Below are positions 1 to 6,929 of a stretch of 64,000 nt of DNA, in pieces. The stretch's first letter is position 1; each line of letters opens with the position of its first letter. Both the position numbers and the translations under genes were made by a program. Source of the stretch: Streptomyces jeddahensis. Lineage in GTDB: Bacteria > Actinomycetota > Actinomycetes > Streptomycetales > Streptomycetaceae. Under the pieces are notes generated by a model. It searched no databases. It was not told the origin of the DNA and saw nothing but the letters and a program-made list of their open reading frames with translations. The DNA lies in the NCBI RefSeq assembly GCF_001642995.1, contig NZ_LOHS01000141.1:1-64000 (forward strand), read 5' to 3'.

Positions 1-62
1 AAGTGCCGGTCGCCGGTGGCGTCGGGCACGTACTTCACACAGACAACGATCCTCAAGCTCAC
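1..62 (-). CDS. etfB: Electron transfer flavoprotein subunit beta, N-terminal fragment (cut by window edge)
   Basis: Only the first 20 codons are inside the window. They read from a GTG at 62 as SLRIVVCVKYVPDATGDRHF after the initiator, which is the typical start of actinobacterial EtfB. EtfB is the AMP-binding subunit of the cytoplasmic flavoprotein that passes electrons from acyl-CoA dehydrogenases to the quinone pool. The start is supported by an AGGAG seven bases upstream of the GTG. The partner etfA would normally lie downstream, outside the window. The identification rests on recognition of the conserved N-terminus only. Confidence 0.85.
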   Translation of the reverse strand, partial: MSLRIVVCVKYVPDATGDRH

Positions 63-252
63 GCCGGCTCTCCTACTGCATCGACATAACTGGGCTGCCT
101 TGTTGCAGGCAGCATAGGCGCCTGAAGCGGCAGATTCCGCTCGTGGCGGCCCGCGCTCCGAACGAAATATTACTCGTCAGTACACTCGGTACCTGCCCAC
201 TAAGCAAGCGCTTTGAACTGTGACCTTCGCAACGCTGTGTAACCGCGATCTC
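63..252. promoter_or_regulatory. etfB leader and upstream region with small hairpin
   Basis: This gap lies between etfB (reading left) and the 3' end of the flavin reductase gene. It contains an inverted repeat at 94-113 (GCTGCCT, 6-nt loop, AGGCAGC), about 32 nt upstream of the etfB start, which could be a leader hairpin or an operator. The region around 165-190 is relatively AT-rich and is the likeliest place for the etfB promoter, but I see no convincing -35/-10 pair. Confidence 0.35.
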
Positions 253-759
253 TCAGTCGCGCAGCGCGTTGAAGCGCCCCTGGTGGTACAGGAGCGGGCG
301 TCCCGCGCCCGAGGGGTCGCCGACCACCGCCTCGGCCAGGACAATGCGGTGATCACCGGCCGGCACCCGGGCGACGACCCGGCAGACGAGCCAGGCGAGG
401 ACGCCCTCGAGTACGGGCACGCCATGTGGTCCCTCGTACCAGCGGGTGGGCGCGCCGAAGCGCTCGGCGCCGCTGCGGGCGAAGGTGGCGGCCAACTCCT
501 GCTGATGCTCGCCGAGTATGTGCACGCCGACGTGCTCGGACTCGGCGAGCACCGGCCAGCTGGAGGAACCGAGGCCGACGCCGAACGAGATGACCGGGGG
601 CTCCGCGGAGACGGAGGTGAGCGAGGTGGCGGTGAAGCCGACGGGGCGGCAGCCCTGCGCGGTGATCACCGCCACTCCGGCGGCATGCTGCCGGAAGACG
701 GAGCGCAGCAGGTCCGGGGATGCGAGCTGGGGATTGCCGAGGCCGGGAGTGGCCGTCAT
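253..759 (-). CDS. Flavin reductase family protein (FMN-binding split barrel)
   Basis: A 168-residue protein of the NADH:FMN oxidoreductase type, the small component that supplies reduced flavin to two-component monooxygenases. The hallmarks are the N-terminal FRQHAAGVAVITA segment, the GFTATSLTSVSAEPPVISFGV flavin-binding region shared by HpaC-like reductases, and the late HRIVLAEAV strand. The start at 759 was chosen because AAGGA lies eight bases upstream; the frame stays open further up but without homologous sequence. It lies downstream of the thioredoxin gene on the same strand, and no monooxygenase is adjacent, so its client is unknown. Confidence 0.85.
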   Translation of the reverse strand: MTATPGLGNPQLASPDLLRSVFRQHAAGVAVITAQGCRPVGFTATSLTSVSAEPPVISFGVGLGSSSWPVLAESEHVGVHILGEHQQELAATFARSGAERFGAPTRWYEGPHGVPVLEGVLAWLVCRVVARVPAGDHRIVLAEAVVGDPSGAGRPLLYHQGRFNALRD

Positions 760-956
760 GGAGCGGTCCTTCTGTCGGTGGTGCGAGCGGGTCGGCGACT
801 GTTCAGCGGCCGGGACAGCGGGCGCTCGCATTGCGGGCGAGATCCACATCGACGCGCTCGTGAAGAAGGAGTTCCGGGGGCATGAGAGTCAGGCTGATGA
901 TAGATGGCCGTTGCAGTCAAGCCTGTTCCGGTATCTGGGAGCCTGCTCACCATGCG

Positions 957-1313
957 TCAGACGGCCTCCCCGAGCGCTGCGATCACGTCGGCCTTGCGCG
1001 GCTGACCGGTCGCCCGGCGCACGATGTGCCCCTCCGCGTCGAGGACCAGCACCGTGGGCGTTCGGACGATGTCCAACTCCCGTACGAGGTCCAGATGGTC
1101 CTCGGCGTCGATGTCGAGGTGCCGGACGCCGGGGACGAGTCCGGCGACGTCGGAAAGCACGCGGCGCGTGGCCCGGCAGGGCTGGCAGAAGGCGCTGGAG
1201 AACTGAACGAGCGTCGCCCGCTCGCCCAACTCGCCGCCCAGCTCCGCCGTCCCGAGCCGGCGGCCTCCGTCCCGTCCGCGCACTCTCGTCCTCCTGCTCC
1301 GCTCGTCGGTCAT
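957..1313 (-). CDS. Thioredoxin family protein
   Basis: A 118-residue thioredoxin-fold protein with the redox motif CQPC in FSSAFCQPCRATRR, followed by the cis-proline region DIVRTPTVLVLD. It has no signal peptide or membrane segment, so a cytoplasmic disulfide or peroxide-linked role is expected. CQPC differs from the CGPC of housekeeping thioredoxin, which suggests a dedicated partner. The ATG at 1313 is preferred, although the ribosome site is weak (CAGGG very close to the start). A TTG at 1340 would add nine arginine-rich residues. The flavin reductase gene follows 197 bp downstream. Confidence 0.82.
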   Translation of the reverse strand: MTDERSRRTRVRGRDGGRRLGTAELGGELGERATLVQFSSAFCQPCRATRRVLSDVAGLVPGVRHLDIDAEDHLDLVRELDIVRTPTVLVLDAEGHIVRRATGQPRKADVIAALGEAV

Positions 1314-1509
1314 GCCCTGTGCACGTCGTCGGTGCAGCAACGCCCTGTTCGTCTTCCCGTTGTCAGCGTCCGCCGGGTGTCAAAGATTCCCGGTTCAGCG
1401 GCCTTTGCGTATCCGTTCGTTTACTCCAACGTGACGAGGATCTCGCGCTTCAGGGGAGCCAGGACTGGCTACTCGTTCGTTCTTGGGGCACGATCGGCGC
1501 AAAGCCGAA

Positions 1510-1529
1510 AACCTACGGCTGCGTAACTT
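1510..1529. promoter_or_regulatory. Inverted repeat upstream of plsC-like gene (candidate operator)
   Basis: AACCTACG and CGTAACTT are arranged as inverted half-sites around GCTG, with six of eight pairs matching. It lies 54-73 nt before the acyltransferase start. TACG/CGTA half-sites are typical of TetR-type regulators of membrane-lipid genes, but the assignment to a regulator is inference. Confidence 0.4.
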
Positions 1530-1582
1530 AATCGCCGGGAGCAGCCCCCTCCCCAGGCAGAGACGAAGGGTCCTCCCCACGC

Positions 1583-2311
1583 ATGGCAGAGCTTGTCTAC
1601 CGTCCGGTCATCGGTGCCGCACTCACGCTGTTCAAGGCCCTGGACCTGAAGATCGACTGCCAGGGGTCGGAGAACATTCCGCGCTCGGGCGGTGCGGTGC
1701 TGGTCAGCAACCACATCGGGTACCTGGACTTCGTCTTCAACGGCCTGGCGGCGCGGCCGCAGCAGCGTCTGGTGCGCTTCATGGCGAAGGAGTCGGTGTT
1801 CCGGCACAAGGTGTCCGGACCGCTGATGCGCGCGATGAAGCACATCCCCGTGGACCGCAAGCAGGGTGAGCACGCGTACGCACACGCGCTCGACTCGCTG
1901 CGGTCGGGCGAGATCATCGGGGTGTTCCCCGAGGCGACCATCTCGCAGTCGTTCACGCTGAAGAGCTTCAAGTCCGGTGCCGCACGCCTGGCCCAGGAGG
2001 CCGGGGTGCCGATCATCCCGATGGCCGTGTGGGGTACGCAGCGCCTGTGGACCAAGGGCCGCCCGCGCAACTTCAAGCGCGACCACATCCCGATCACTAT
2101 CCGGGTCGGCGAGGCGGTGGAGGCCCCCCGCGACCAGTACGCGGGCGCGATCACGCGGCGGCTGCGCGACCGGGTCCAGGAGCTCCTCGAGGCCGCGCAG
2201 CGCGCCTACCCCGTGCGCCCGAAGGGCCCGGACGACACCTGGTGGCTGCCGGCCCACCTCGGCGGTACGGCTCCGACGCCCGCCGAGGTGAAGGCCGCCG
2301 AGGCGCACTGA
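1583..2311 (+). CDS. 1-acyl-sn-glycerol-3-phosphate acyltransferase (PlsC family)
   Basis: A 242-residue lysophospholipid acyltransferase that would transfer a fatty acyl chain to lysophosphatidic acid at the inner membrane face during phospholipid synthesis. The HX4D catalytic motif is NHIGYLD (H44, D49), and FPEATIS (about 115-121) is the EGT-type motif III, here with EA in place of EG. The late VPIIPMAVWGTQ matches motif IV. The first 20 residues may form a membrane-associated helix. The gene stands alone and converges on the transglutaminase-like gene. Confidence 0.9.
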   Translation: MAELVYRPVIGAALTLFKALDLKIDCQGSENIPRSGGAVLVSNHIGYLDFVFNGLAARPQQRLVRFMAKESVFRHKVSGPLMRAMKHIPVDRKQGEHAYAHALDSLRSGEIIGVFPEATISQSFTLKSFKSGAARLAQEAGVPIIPMAVWGTQRLWTKGRPRNFKRDHIPITIRVGEAVEAPRDQYAGAITRRLRDRVQELLEAAQRAYPVRPKGPDDTWWLPAHLGGTAPTPAEVKAAEAH

Positions 2312-2355
2312 CCGGCGCCTGAGAATGCCGGGGCGTGGAGAGTGAGCCGCGCTCC

Positions 2356-2394
2356 GGGGCTGAACTTCTCGAGCAGCTCGGCCGGTTCAGCCCC
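2356..2394. terminator. Bidirectional terminator hairpin
   Basis: A perfect 10-bp stem (GGGGCTGAAC / GTTCAGCCCC) with a 19-nt loop lies between the convergent ends of the acyltransferase and transglutaminase-like genes. Confidence 0.65.
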
Positions 2395-2421
2395 CGCCGC
2401 GACATCGCCTGCCGTGCCCCC

Positions 2422-3015
2422 TCAAAGTGCGGTGGGGAGGGTCTTCCACAGGTGCTCACGGTCGGAGGCGCCCTGGAGGGCGCGCAGCACGGCTGGGTGA
2501 GGTTCGGCGTACAGCACGGGATAGTCCGTCTCATGGGACTTCGGGTCGGGAGCGAAAGCGAGGCGCTCACCGTCGAGTGAGAACTGGGCGTCGACCCCCG
2601 GCTTGTTGCCGCGTGGATCCTGACGGTGCCATGCACCGCGGAACCGCACGGCGACCAGTCCGTGCACACAGTGCGCACTGCCGTCGTCGTGCAGCAACCG
2701 CTGGTAGCAGAGTGCGGTGGGGATGTCCTCGGCCCGCAGGAGCGCGGCCAGCGCGTGGGCCTTGGCGTAGCAGATTCCGGTGCGCTGCCCCAGGACGTCC
2801 GAGGCACGCCAGGTGACGCGGATGTCGCCACTGTCGGCGGAGTGCGGGATCGCGTCGCGCACGAACTCGAACGCAGCTTGCGCATAGGCATACGAGTCTG
2901 CCGCGCCCTCGGCGATGCGCGCGGCCGTCTCGCGCACCAGCGCATGATGGTGGTCGATAGCGTCATCAGCGGCCAAATAGGCCGATAGGTCGGGGTTCTC
3001 CTGGATCAGCTCCAT
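2422..3015 (-). CDS. Transglutaminase-like domain-containing protein
   Basis: A 197-residue soluble protein with a transglutaminase/protease core: the cysteine is in GQRTGICYAKAHALAALLRA, the histidine in SAHCVHGLVAVRF, and the aspartate in WHRQDPRGN, in the order Cys-His-Asp of the fold. Such bacterial proteins may act as cysteine proteases, amidases or deamidases; the substrate cannot be told from sequence. The ATG at 3015 is placed nine bases from a TATGCT -10 box, so the mRNA is probably leaderless. It lies downstream of the threonine aldolase gene but has its own promoter with two palindromes. Confidence 0.82.
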   Translation of the reverse strand: MELIQENPDLSAYLAADDAIDHHHALVRETAARIAEGAADSYAYAQAAFEFVRDAIPHSADSGDIRVTWRASDVLGQRTGICYAKAHALAALLRAEDIPTALCYQRLLHDDGSAHCVHGLVAVRFRGAWHRQDPRGNKPGVDAQFSLDGERLAFAPDPKSHETDYPVLYAEPHPAVLRALQGASDREHLWKTLPTAL

Positions 3016-3023
3016 GCCCGTAG

Positions 3024-3071
3024 AGCATAGGAATACGGTCGACCGAGAGTCAATTACTTTTCGGTCGACCG
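3024..3071 (-). promoter_or_regulatory. Promoter with paired CGGTCGACCG palindromes
   Basis: On the minus strand TTGACT (3053-3048), an 18-nt spacer and TATGCT (3029-3024) form a good sigma-70-like promoter ending just before the ATG of the transglutaminase-like gene. The perfect 10-bp palindrome CGGTCGACCG occurs twice, at 3036-3045 inside the spacer and at 3062-3071 just upstream of the -35. Centres are 26 bp apart. This arrangement is expected for a repressor binding cooperatively on one face of the helix. Confidence 0.6.
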
Positions 3072-3098
3072 CATATCTATGCACAACGTGGGCGCCGT

Positions 3099-4169
3099 CT
3101 AACGCGCCATCTCCTCCTTCAGCGCCGCCACGAACCCGTCGACGTCGTCCTCGGTCGTGTCGAAGGAGCACATCCAGCGGACGTCGCCCGCGGCCTCGTC
3201 CCAGAAGTAGAAGCGGTAGCGCTTCTGCAGCCGCGCGCTGACGTCGTGCGGAAGCCGTGCGAAGACCGCGTTCGCCTGCACCGGATAGAGGATCTCCACG
3301 CCGTGCACGGCACGGACGCCCTCGGCGAGGCGCTGCGCCATCTCGTTGGCGTGGCGGGCGTTGCGCAGCCACAGGTCCTTGGCGAGCAGTGCCTCCAACT
3401 GCACCGACACGAAACGCATCTTCGAGGCGAGCTGCATCGACAGCTTGCGCAGATGCTTCATGTGGCTGACCGCGTCCTGGTTGATGACGACGACCGCCTC
3501 GCCGAACAGCGCGCCGTTCTTGGTGCCGCCGAGGGACAGGATGTCGACGCCGACCGCGTTCGTGAACGCCCTCATGGGGACGTTCAGCGACGCGGCGGCG
3601 TTGGCTATCCGCGACCCGTCGAGGTGCACTTTCATGCCGTGGGCGTGCGCGTGCTCGCAGATCGCGCGGATCTCGTCGACCGTGTAGACGGTGCCGAGTT
3701 CGGTGTTCTGCGTGATAGAGACGACCTGCGGCATGGCGCGGTGCTCGTCGTCCCAGCCGTACGCCTGCCGGTCGATCAGCTCGGGCGTGAGCTTGCCGTC
3801 GGGCGTGGGCACGGTGAGCAGCTTCAGGCCGCCGACACGCTCGGGCGCTCCGCACTCGTCGACGTTGATGTGCGCGCTCTCGGCGCAGATCACCGCGCCC
3901 CAGCGGTCGGTAACCGCCTGGAGCGCCACGACGTTCGCGCCGGTGCCGTTGAAGACCGGGAAGGCCTCGGCGGTCGCACCGAAGTGTCCCCGGATGACCT
4001 GCTGAAGATGCGCCGTGTAGTCGTCCTCGCCGTAGGAGATCTGGTGACCGCCGTTGGCGAGGGCGATCGCGGCGAGGACCTCGGGGTGGGCGCCCGCGTA
4101 GTTGTCGCTGGCGAAACCGCGGATTTCGGGGTCGTGGTGGCGCCGGGCGTCGGTCTTCGGAGGGTTCAC
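3099..4169 (-). CDS. Low-specificity threonine aldolase / beta-eliminating lyase
   Basis: A 356-residue PLP enzyme of fold type I that cleaves L-threonine or L-allo-threonine to glycine and acetaldehyde. The lysine that binds PLP is in DILSLGGTKNGALFGE. GFASDNYAGAHPEV at the N-terminus, GTGANVVAL for phosphate binding and VHLDGSRIANAA with its aspartate are all family features. The start is a GTG at 4169 whose last three bases overlap the TGA of the upstream dehydrogenase (GTGA), so translation is coupled. It is the last gene of the DUF6421-dehydrogenase-aldolase operon. Confidence 0.9.
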   Translation of the reverse strand: MNPPKTDARRHHDPEIRGFASDNYAGAHPEVLAAIALANGGHQISYGEDDYTAHLQQVIRGHFGATAEAFPVFNGTGANVVALQAVTDRWGAVICAESAHINVDECGAPERVGGLKLLTVPTPDGKLTPELIDRQAYGWDDEHRAMPQVVSITQNTELGTVYTVDEIRAICEHAHAHGMKVHLDGSRIANAAASLNVPMRAFTNAVGVDILSLGGTKNGALFGEAVVVINQDAVSHMKHLRKLSMQLASKMRFVSVQLEALLAKDLWLRNARHANEMAQRLAEGVRAVHGVEILYPVQANAVFARLPHDVSARLQKRYRFYFWDEAAGDVRWMCSFDTTEDDVDGFVAALKEEMAR

Positions 4170-4912
4170 GGCTTCTCGGTGAGCCACAGACGCTGTCCGT
4201 TCACTTCCTGGGCGGGCCTCTCCCAGAGCCCGGTGATGGCCTCGGCCAGCTCCTTGACGTCTGTGAAGCCCGCGAACTTCGCGTTGGGTTTCTCGGCGCG
4301 CATGGCGTCGTGCACCAGCGCCTTCACCACCAGGATCGCAGCCGCCGACGTGGGCCCCTCGGGGCCCCCGGCCTTGCGGAAGAAGTCCGCCATGGCCAGT
4401 GTCCACGCCTCGGCGGCGGCCTTGGCCGCGGCGTAGGCGGCGTTGCCCGCGGTGGGCATGCTCGCGCCCGCGGCACTGATCAGGATGTACCGGCCGCGGT
4501 CGCTGCGCTGCAGTGCCTCGTGGAAGGCCAGGGACGTGTGCTGCACGGTGCGGATGAGCAGCAACTCGAGGAAATCCCAGTCGTCGAGGCTCGTCCTGGT
4601 GAACGTCTCGCTGCCGCGCCAGCCGCCGACGAGGTGCACGAGCCCGTCGACGCGGCCGAAGTCCTTCTCGATGCGGGTGGCCCAGTCGCGGGTGGCGCCC
4701 AGGTCGAGCAGGTCGACCGTGTCCCCGACCACGGAGGCGCCGCCGTGCGCGTAGCGTGCCGCGTCCACGGCCTCGGCCAGCCGCTCCGGGTCGTTGTCCG
4801 AGCCGACGACGGTGGCCCCCGCCTCGGCGAGCCGCAGCAGCGCCGCACGCCCGGCGGGTCCGCCCGCACCGGCCACCGCGATCACCGCACCGCTGAGAGC
4901 GCCGTTCCCCAT
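4166..4912 (-). CDS. Short-chain dehydrogenase/reductase family protein
   Basis: A 248-residue Rossmann-fold oxidoreductase. The nucleotide site is AVAGAGGPAGRAALL, and the catalytic set is serine in LISAAGAS and YAAAK. The glycine motif has Pro-Ala where most have Ile-Gly, so cofactor preference is unclear. The ATG at 4912 is chosen because AGGAGG sits nine bases upstream. A GTG at 4954 overlaps the DUF6421 stop as GTGA and would add 14 residues, and both starts may be used. The gene is sandwiched and coupled in the DUF6421 operon, implying an alcohol or ketone step linked to the aldolase. Confidence 0.87.
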   Translation of the reverse strand: MGNGALSGAVIAVAGAGGPAGRAALLRLAEAGATVVGSDNDPERLAEAVDAARYAHGGASVVGDTVDLLDLGATRDWATRIEKDFGRVDGLVHLVGGWRGSETFTRTSLDDWDFLELLLIRTVQHTSLAFHEALQRSDRGRYILISAAGASMPTAGNAAYAAAKAAAEAWTLAMADFFRKAGGPEGPTSAAAILVVKALVHDAMRAEKPNAKFAGFTDVKELAEAITGLWERPAQEVNGQRLWLTEKP

Positions 4913-4950
4913 GATCCTCGCCTCCTGAGCAGTGGTGTGGACGTGATCGC

Positions 4951-6348
4951 TCACGCGGCGACCCGCTCGGCGCTGTCCGCCGTGATGCCCTTGGTGGAGG
5001 CGATCACGTCCTTCAGCTTCTTGGAGAGCGCCTCATAGAACATGCTGAGCGGAAACTCGTCCGGAAGCACCTCATCGACGAGTTTGCGCGGCGGCTGCGT
5101 CAGGTCGAGGGCGTCGGGGCCCTTGGCCCAGCGGGATCCCGGGTGCGGGGCGAGGTAGCGGGAGACCAGCTCGTATCCGGCGAACCAGTGGACCAGCTTC
5201 GGCCGGTCGATGCCGTCGCGGTAGAGCTTCTCGATCTCCGCGCACAGCTGGTTGGTGACCTGTGGGGCACGGTCCCAGTCGATGCTCAGCTTGTTGTCCG
5301 TCCAGCGCACCACATCGTGCTTGTGCAGGTACGCGAAGAGCAGCTGGCCGCCGAGCCCGTCGTAGTTGCGTACGCGCTCACCCGTCACCGGGAAGCGGAA
5401 CATGCGGTCGAACAGCACCGCGTACTGCACGTCGCGGCCCTGCGGGAAGCCGTCGGCCTCCAGCTTCACGGCCTCCTTGAAGGCGGTGAGGTCGCAGCGC
5501 AGCTCCTCCAGGCCGTACATCCAGAACGGCTGGCGCTGCTTGATCATGAACGGGTCGAAGGGCAGATCGCCGTGGCTGTGGGTGCGGTCGTGGACCATGT
5601 CCCAGAGGACGAACGCCTGCTGGCAGCGGTCTTGGTCGGCGACCATGTCACGGATATCGCCGGGCAGGTCGAGGCCGAGTATGTCGACGGCGGCGGCGGT
5701 GACGCGGCGGAAACGAGCCGCCTCTCGGTCGCAGAAGATGCCGCCCCAGCTGAACCGCTCGGGCGCCTCGCGTACGGCGATGGTCTCCGGGAAGAGCACC
5801 GCGGAGTTCGTGTCGTAGCCCGAGGTGAAGTCCTCGAAGGTGATGCCGCAGAACAGCGGGTTGTCGTAGCGCGTGCGCTCCAGCTCGGCGAGCCAGTCCG
5901 GCCACACCATGCGCAGCACGACCGCCTCGAGGTTGCGGTCCGGGTTGCCGTTCTGCGTGTACATCGGGAAGACGACTAGATGCTGCAGCCCGTCCTCGCG
6001 GTGCGCGGCCGGCTGGAAGGCGAGCAGCGAGTCGAGGAAGTCCGGGACCTGGAAGCCGCCCTCGGCCCAGCGGCGCAGATCCTTCACCAGGGCGTGGTGG
6101 TAGGCGGCGTCGTGCGGCAGCAGCGGGGCGAGCTGCTCGATGGCGGACACCACGCGGTCGACGGCGAGTTCGGCGACGCCCTTCGCGGGGGCGCCCTCGG
6201 CGCCGAAGTCGATCGAGCCGTCCTTGGCCTGCCACGGACGTATCTCTTCCACGGCATCCTTGAGCACGGGCCACGCCGGGTGCTCCACCACCCTGCCCAT
6301 AGGAGGATCCTGCTCCTCCACGACCGCCTGCACAAGAATTTCCGTCAT
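4951..6348 (-). CDS. DUF6421 family protein
   Basis: A 465-residue soluble protein of unknown function, recognised as the Streptomyces DUF6421 family. There is no signal peptide or membrane segment. Residues 253-260 read HDRTHSHG, and 21 residues after it comes EELRCDL (281-287). This spacing of an HxxxH helix followed by a Glu-rich helix recalls gluzincin metallopeptidases, with Asp in place of the usual catalytic Glu; this is my inference. The start is the ATG at 6348 with GGAGG seven bases upstream. It heads an operon with the short-chain dehydrogenase and threonine aldolase. A weak iron-box-like sequence precedes it. Confidence 0.8.
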   Translation of the reverse strand: MTEILVQAVVEEQDPPMGRVVEHPAWPVLKDAVEEIRPWQAKDGSIDFGAEGAPAKGVAELAVDRVVSAIEQLAPLLPHDAAYHHALVKDLRRWAEGGFQVPDFLDSLLAFQPAAHREDGLQHLVVFPMYTQNGNPDRNLEAVVLRMVWPDWLAELERTRYDNPLFCGITFEDFTSGYDTNSAVLFPETIAVREAPERFSWGGIFCDREAARFRRVTAAAVDILGLDLPGDIRDMVADQDRCQQAFVLWDMVHDRTHSHGDLPFDPFMIKQRQPFWMYGLEELRCDLTAFKEAVKLEADGFPQGRDVQYAVLFDRMFRFPVTGERVRNYDGLGGQLLFAYLHKHDVVRWTDNKLSIDWDRAPQVTNQLCAEIEKLYRDGIDRPKLVHWFAGYELVSRYLAPHPGSRWAKGPDALDLTQPPRKLVDEVLPDEFPLSMFYEALSKKLKDVIASTKGITADSAERVAA

Positions 6349-6371
6349 AACCCATCCTCCACGGGAGAACC

Positions 6372-6390
6372 TTGCGTAGGCACACCTTAT
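6372..6390 (-). promoter_or_regulatory. Weak iron-box (DmdR/IdeR-like) match upstream of the DUF6421 operon
   Basis: The plus strand reads TTGCGTAGGCACACCTTAT, which matches 12 of 19 positions of the Streptomyces iron box as I recall it (TTAGGTTAGGCTCACCTAA); the right half matches 9 of 11. It starts 24 nt before the DUF6421 ATG, a place where a bound repressor would block transcription. The left half is poor, so this is tentative. Confidence 0.3.
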
Positions 6391-6686
6391 GTTGAAGCGC
6401 TTGGCCCCACAAGGCGAGGGCGCCGGAGATCCTTCGGTATCACTGCCTCAACACCGACGTTTTTTCTGTCACGCCCGTACATGGGAGTCGATTTGTGACA
6501 TATTCGACGGAACGATCTCTGTGCCGGTCATCGCGGAGGCCCGCCCTCGGGTGCGCAGCGCACCCGGCAGCCGTCAACCCTCGTCGGGGCGCGCCCACCC
6601 AGGGGTGAGGGGGCTCGCGGTGGCGGGGCGGCGGCCGGTAGGACAGGCCGCGTCTCTCCCCTCACACCGTTTGGAGCCCGGCAGTC
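6391..6686. other. Gene-free intergenic stretch
   Basis: Between the DUF6421 operon (reading left) and the small membrane protein gene (reading right) I find no coding sequence with Streptomyces codon bias. The left 150 bases are comparatively AT-rich, including GATTTGTGACATATTCG near 6491, and probably carry the rightward promoter. The remainder is GC-rich with short direct repeats but no strong hairpin. Confidence 0.5.
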
Positions 6687-6812
6687 ATGAGCACCCGCAC
6701 CGTCCTCGTCGCCGCCGCCATCACCGCCATCGTCCTGGGGATCGTCGGCACCAGAGCGAACGCTTCCACGGACCCGCGTCGGAGCGGTTCCATCGCGGAG
6801 GCGGGCCGTTAG
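6687..6812 (+). CDS. Small secreted or single-pass membrane protein (41 aa)
   Basis: A 41-residue protein starting MSTRTVLVAAAITAIVLGIV: two polar residues, an arginine, then a hydrophobic helix of about 16 residues, then ALA-like residues (TRANAS) that could be a signal-peptidase site, and a short polar tail. GGAG lies 11 bases upstream of the ATG. I do not recognise the family. It lies 117 bp upstream of the glycerophosphodiesterase gene on the same strand and could be co-transcribed. It may instead be a chance reading frame. Confidence 0.45.
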   Translation: MSTRTVLVAAAITAIVLGIVGTRANASTDPRRSGSIAEAGR

Positions 6813-6929
6813 GCTGCGATCTGGCCGCGCGGCGTTCCCCCACTGCGAGCTGCGATTCCGCATTGCGATGGAGCGGGGGCCCGGAGCCGCGCGGGAGCCG
6901 AGCCGCCGTCGACGGAAGCGGAGTCCACC

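Noticed and set aside
3016..3855. Upstream extension of the transglutaminase-like frame across the threonine aldolase gene
   Set aside because: The extension is an Arg-rich out-of-frame reading of the aldolase gene; the real start at 3015 lies directly behind a good promoter.
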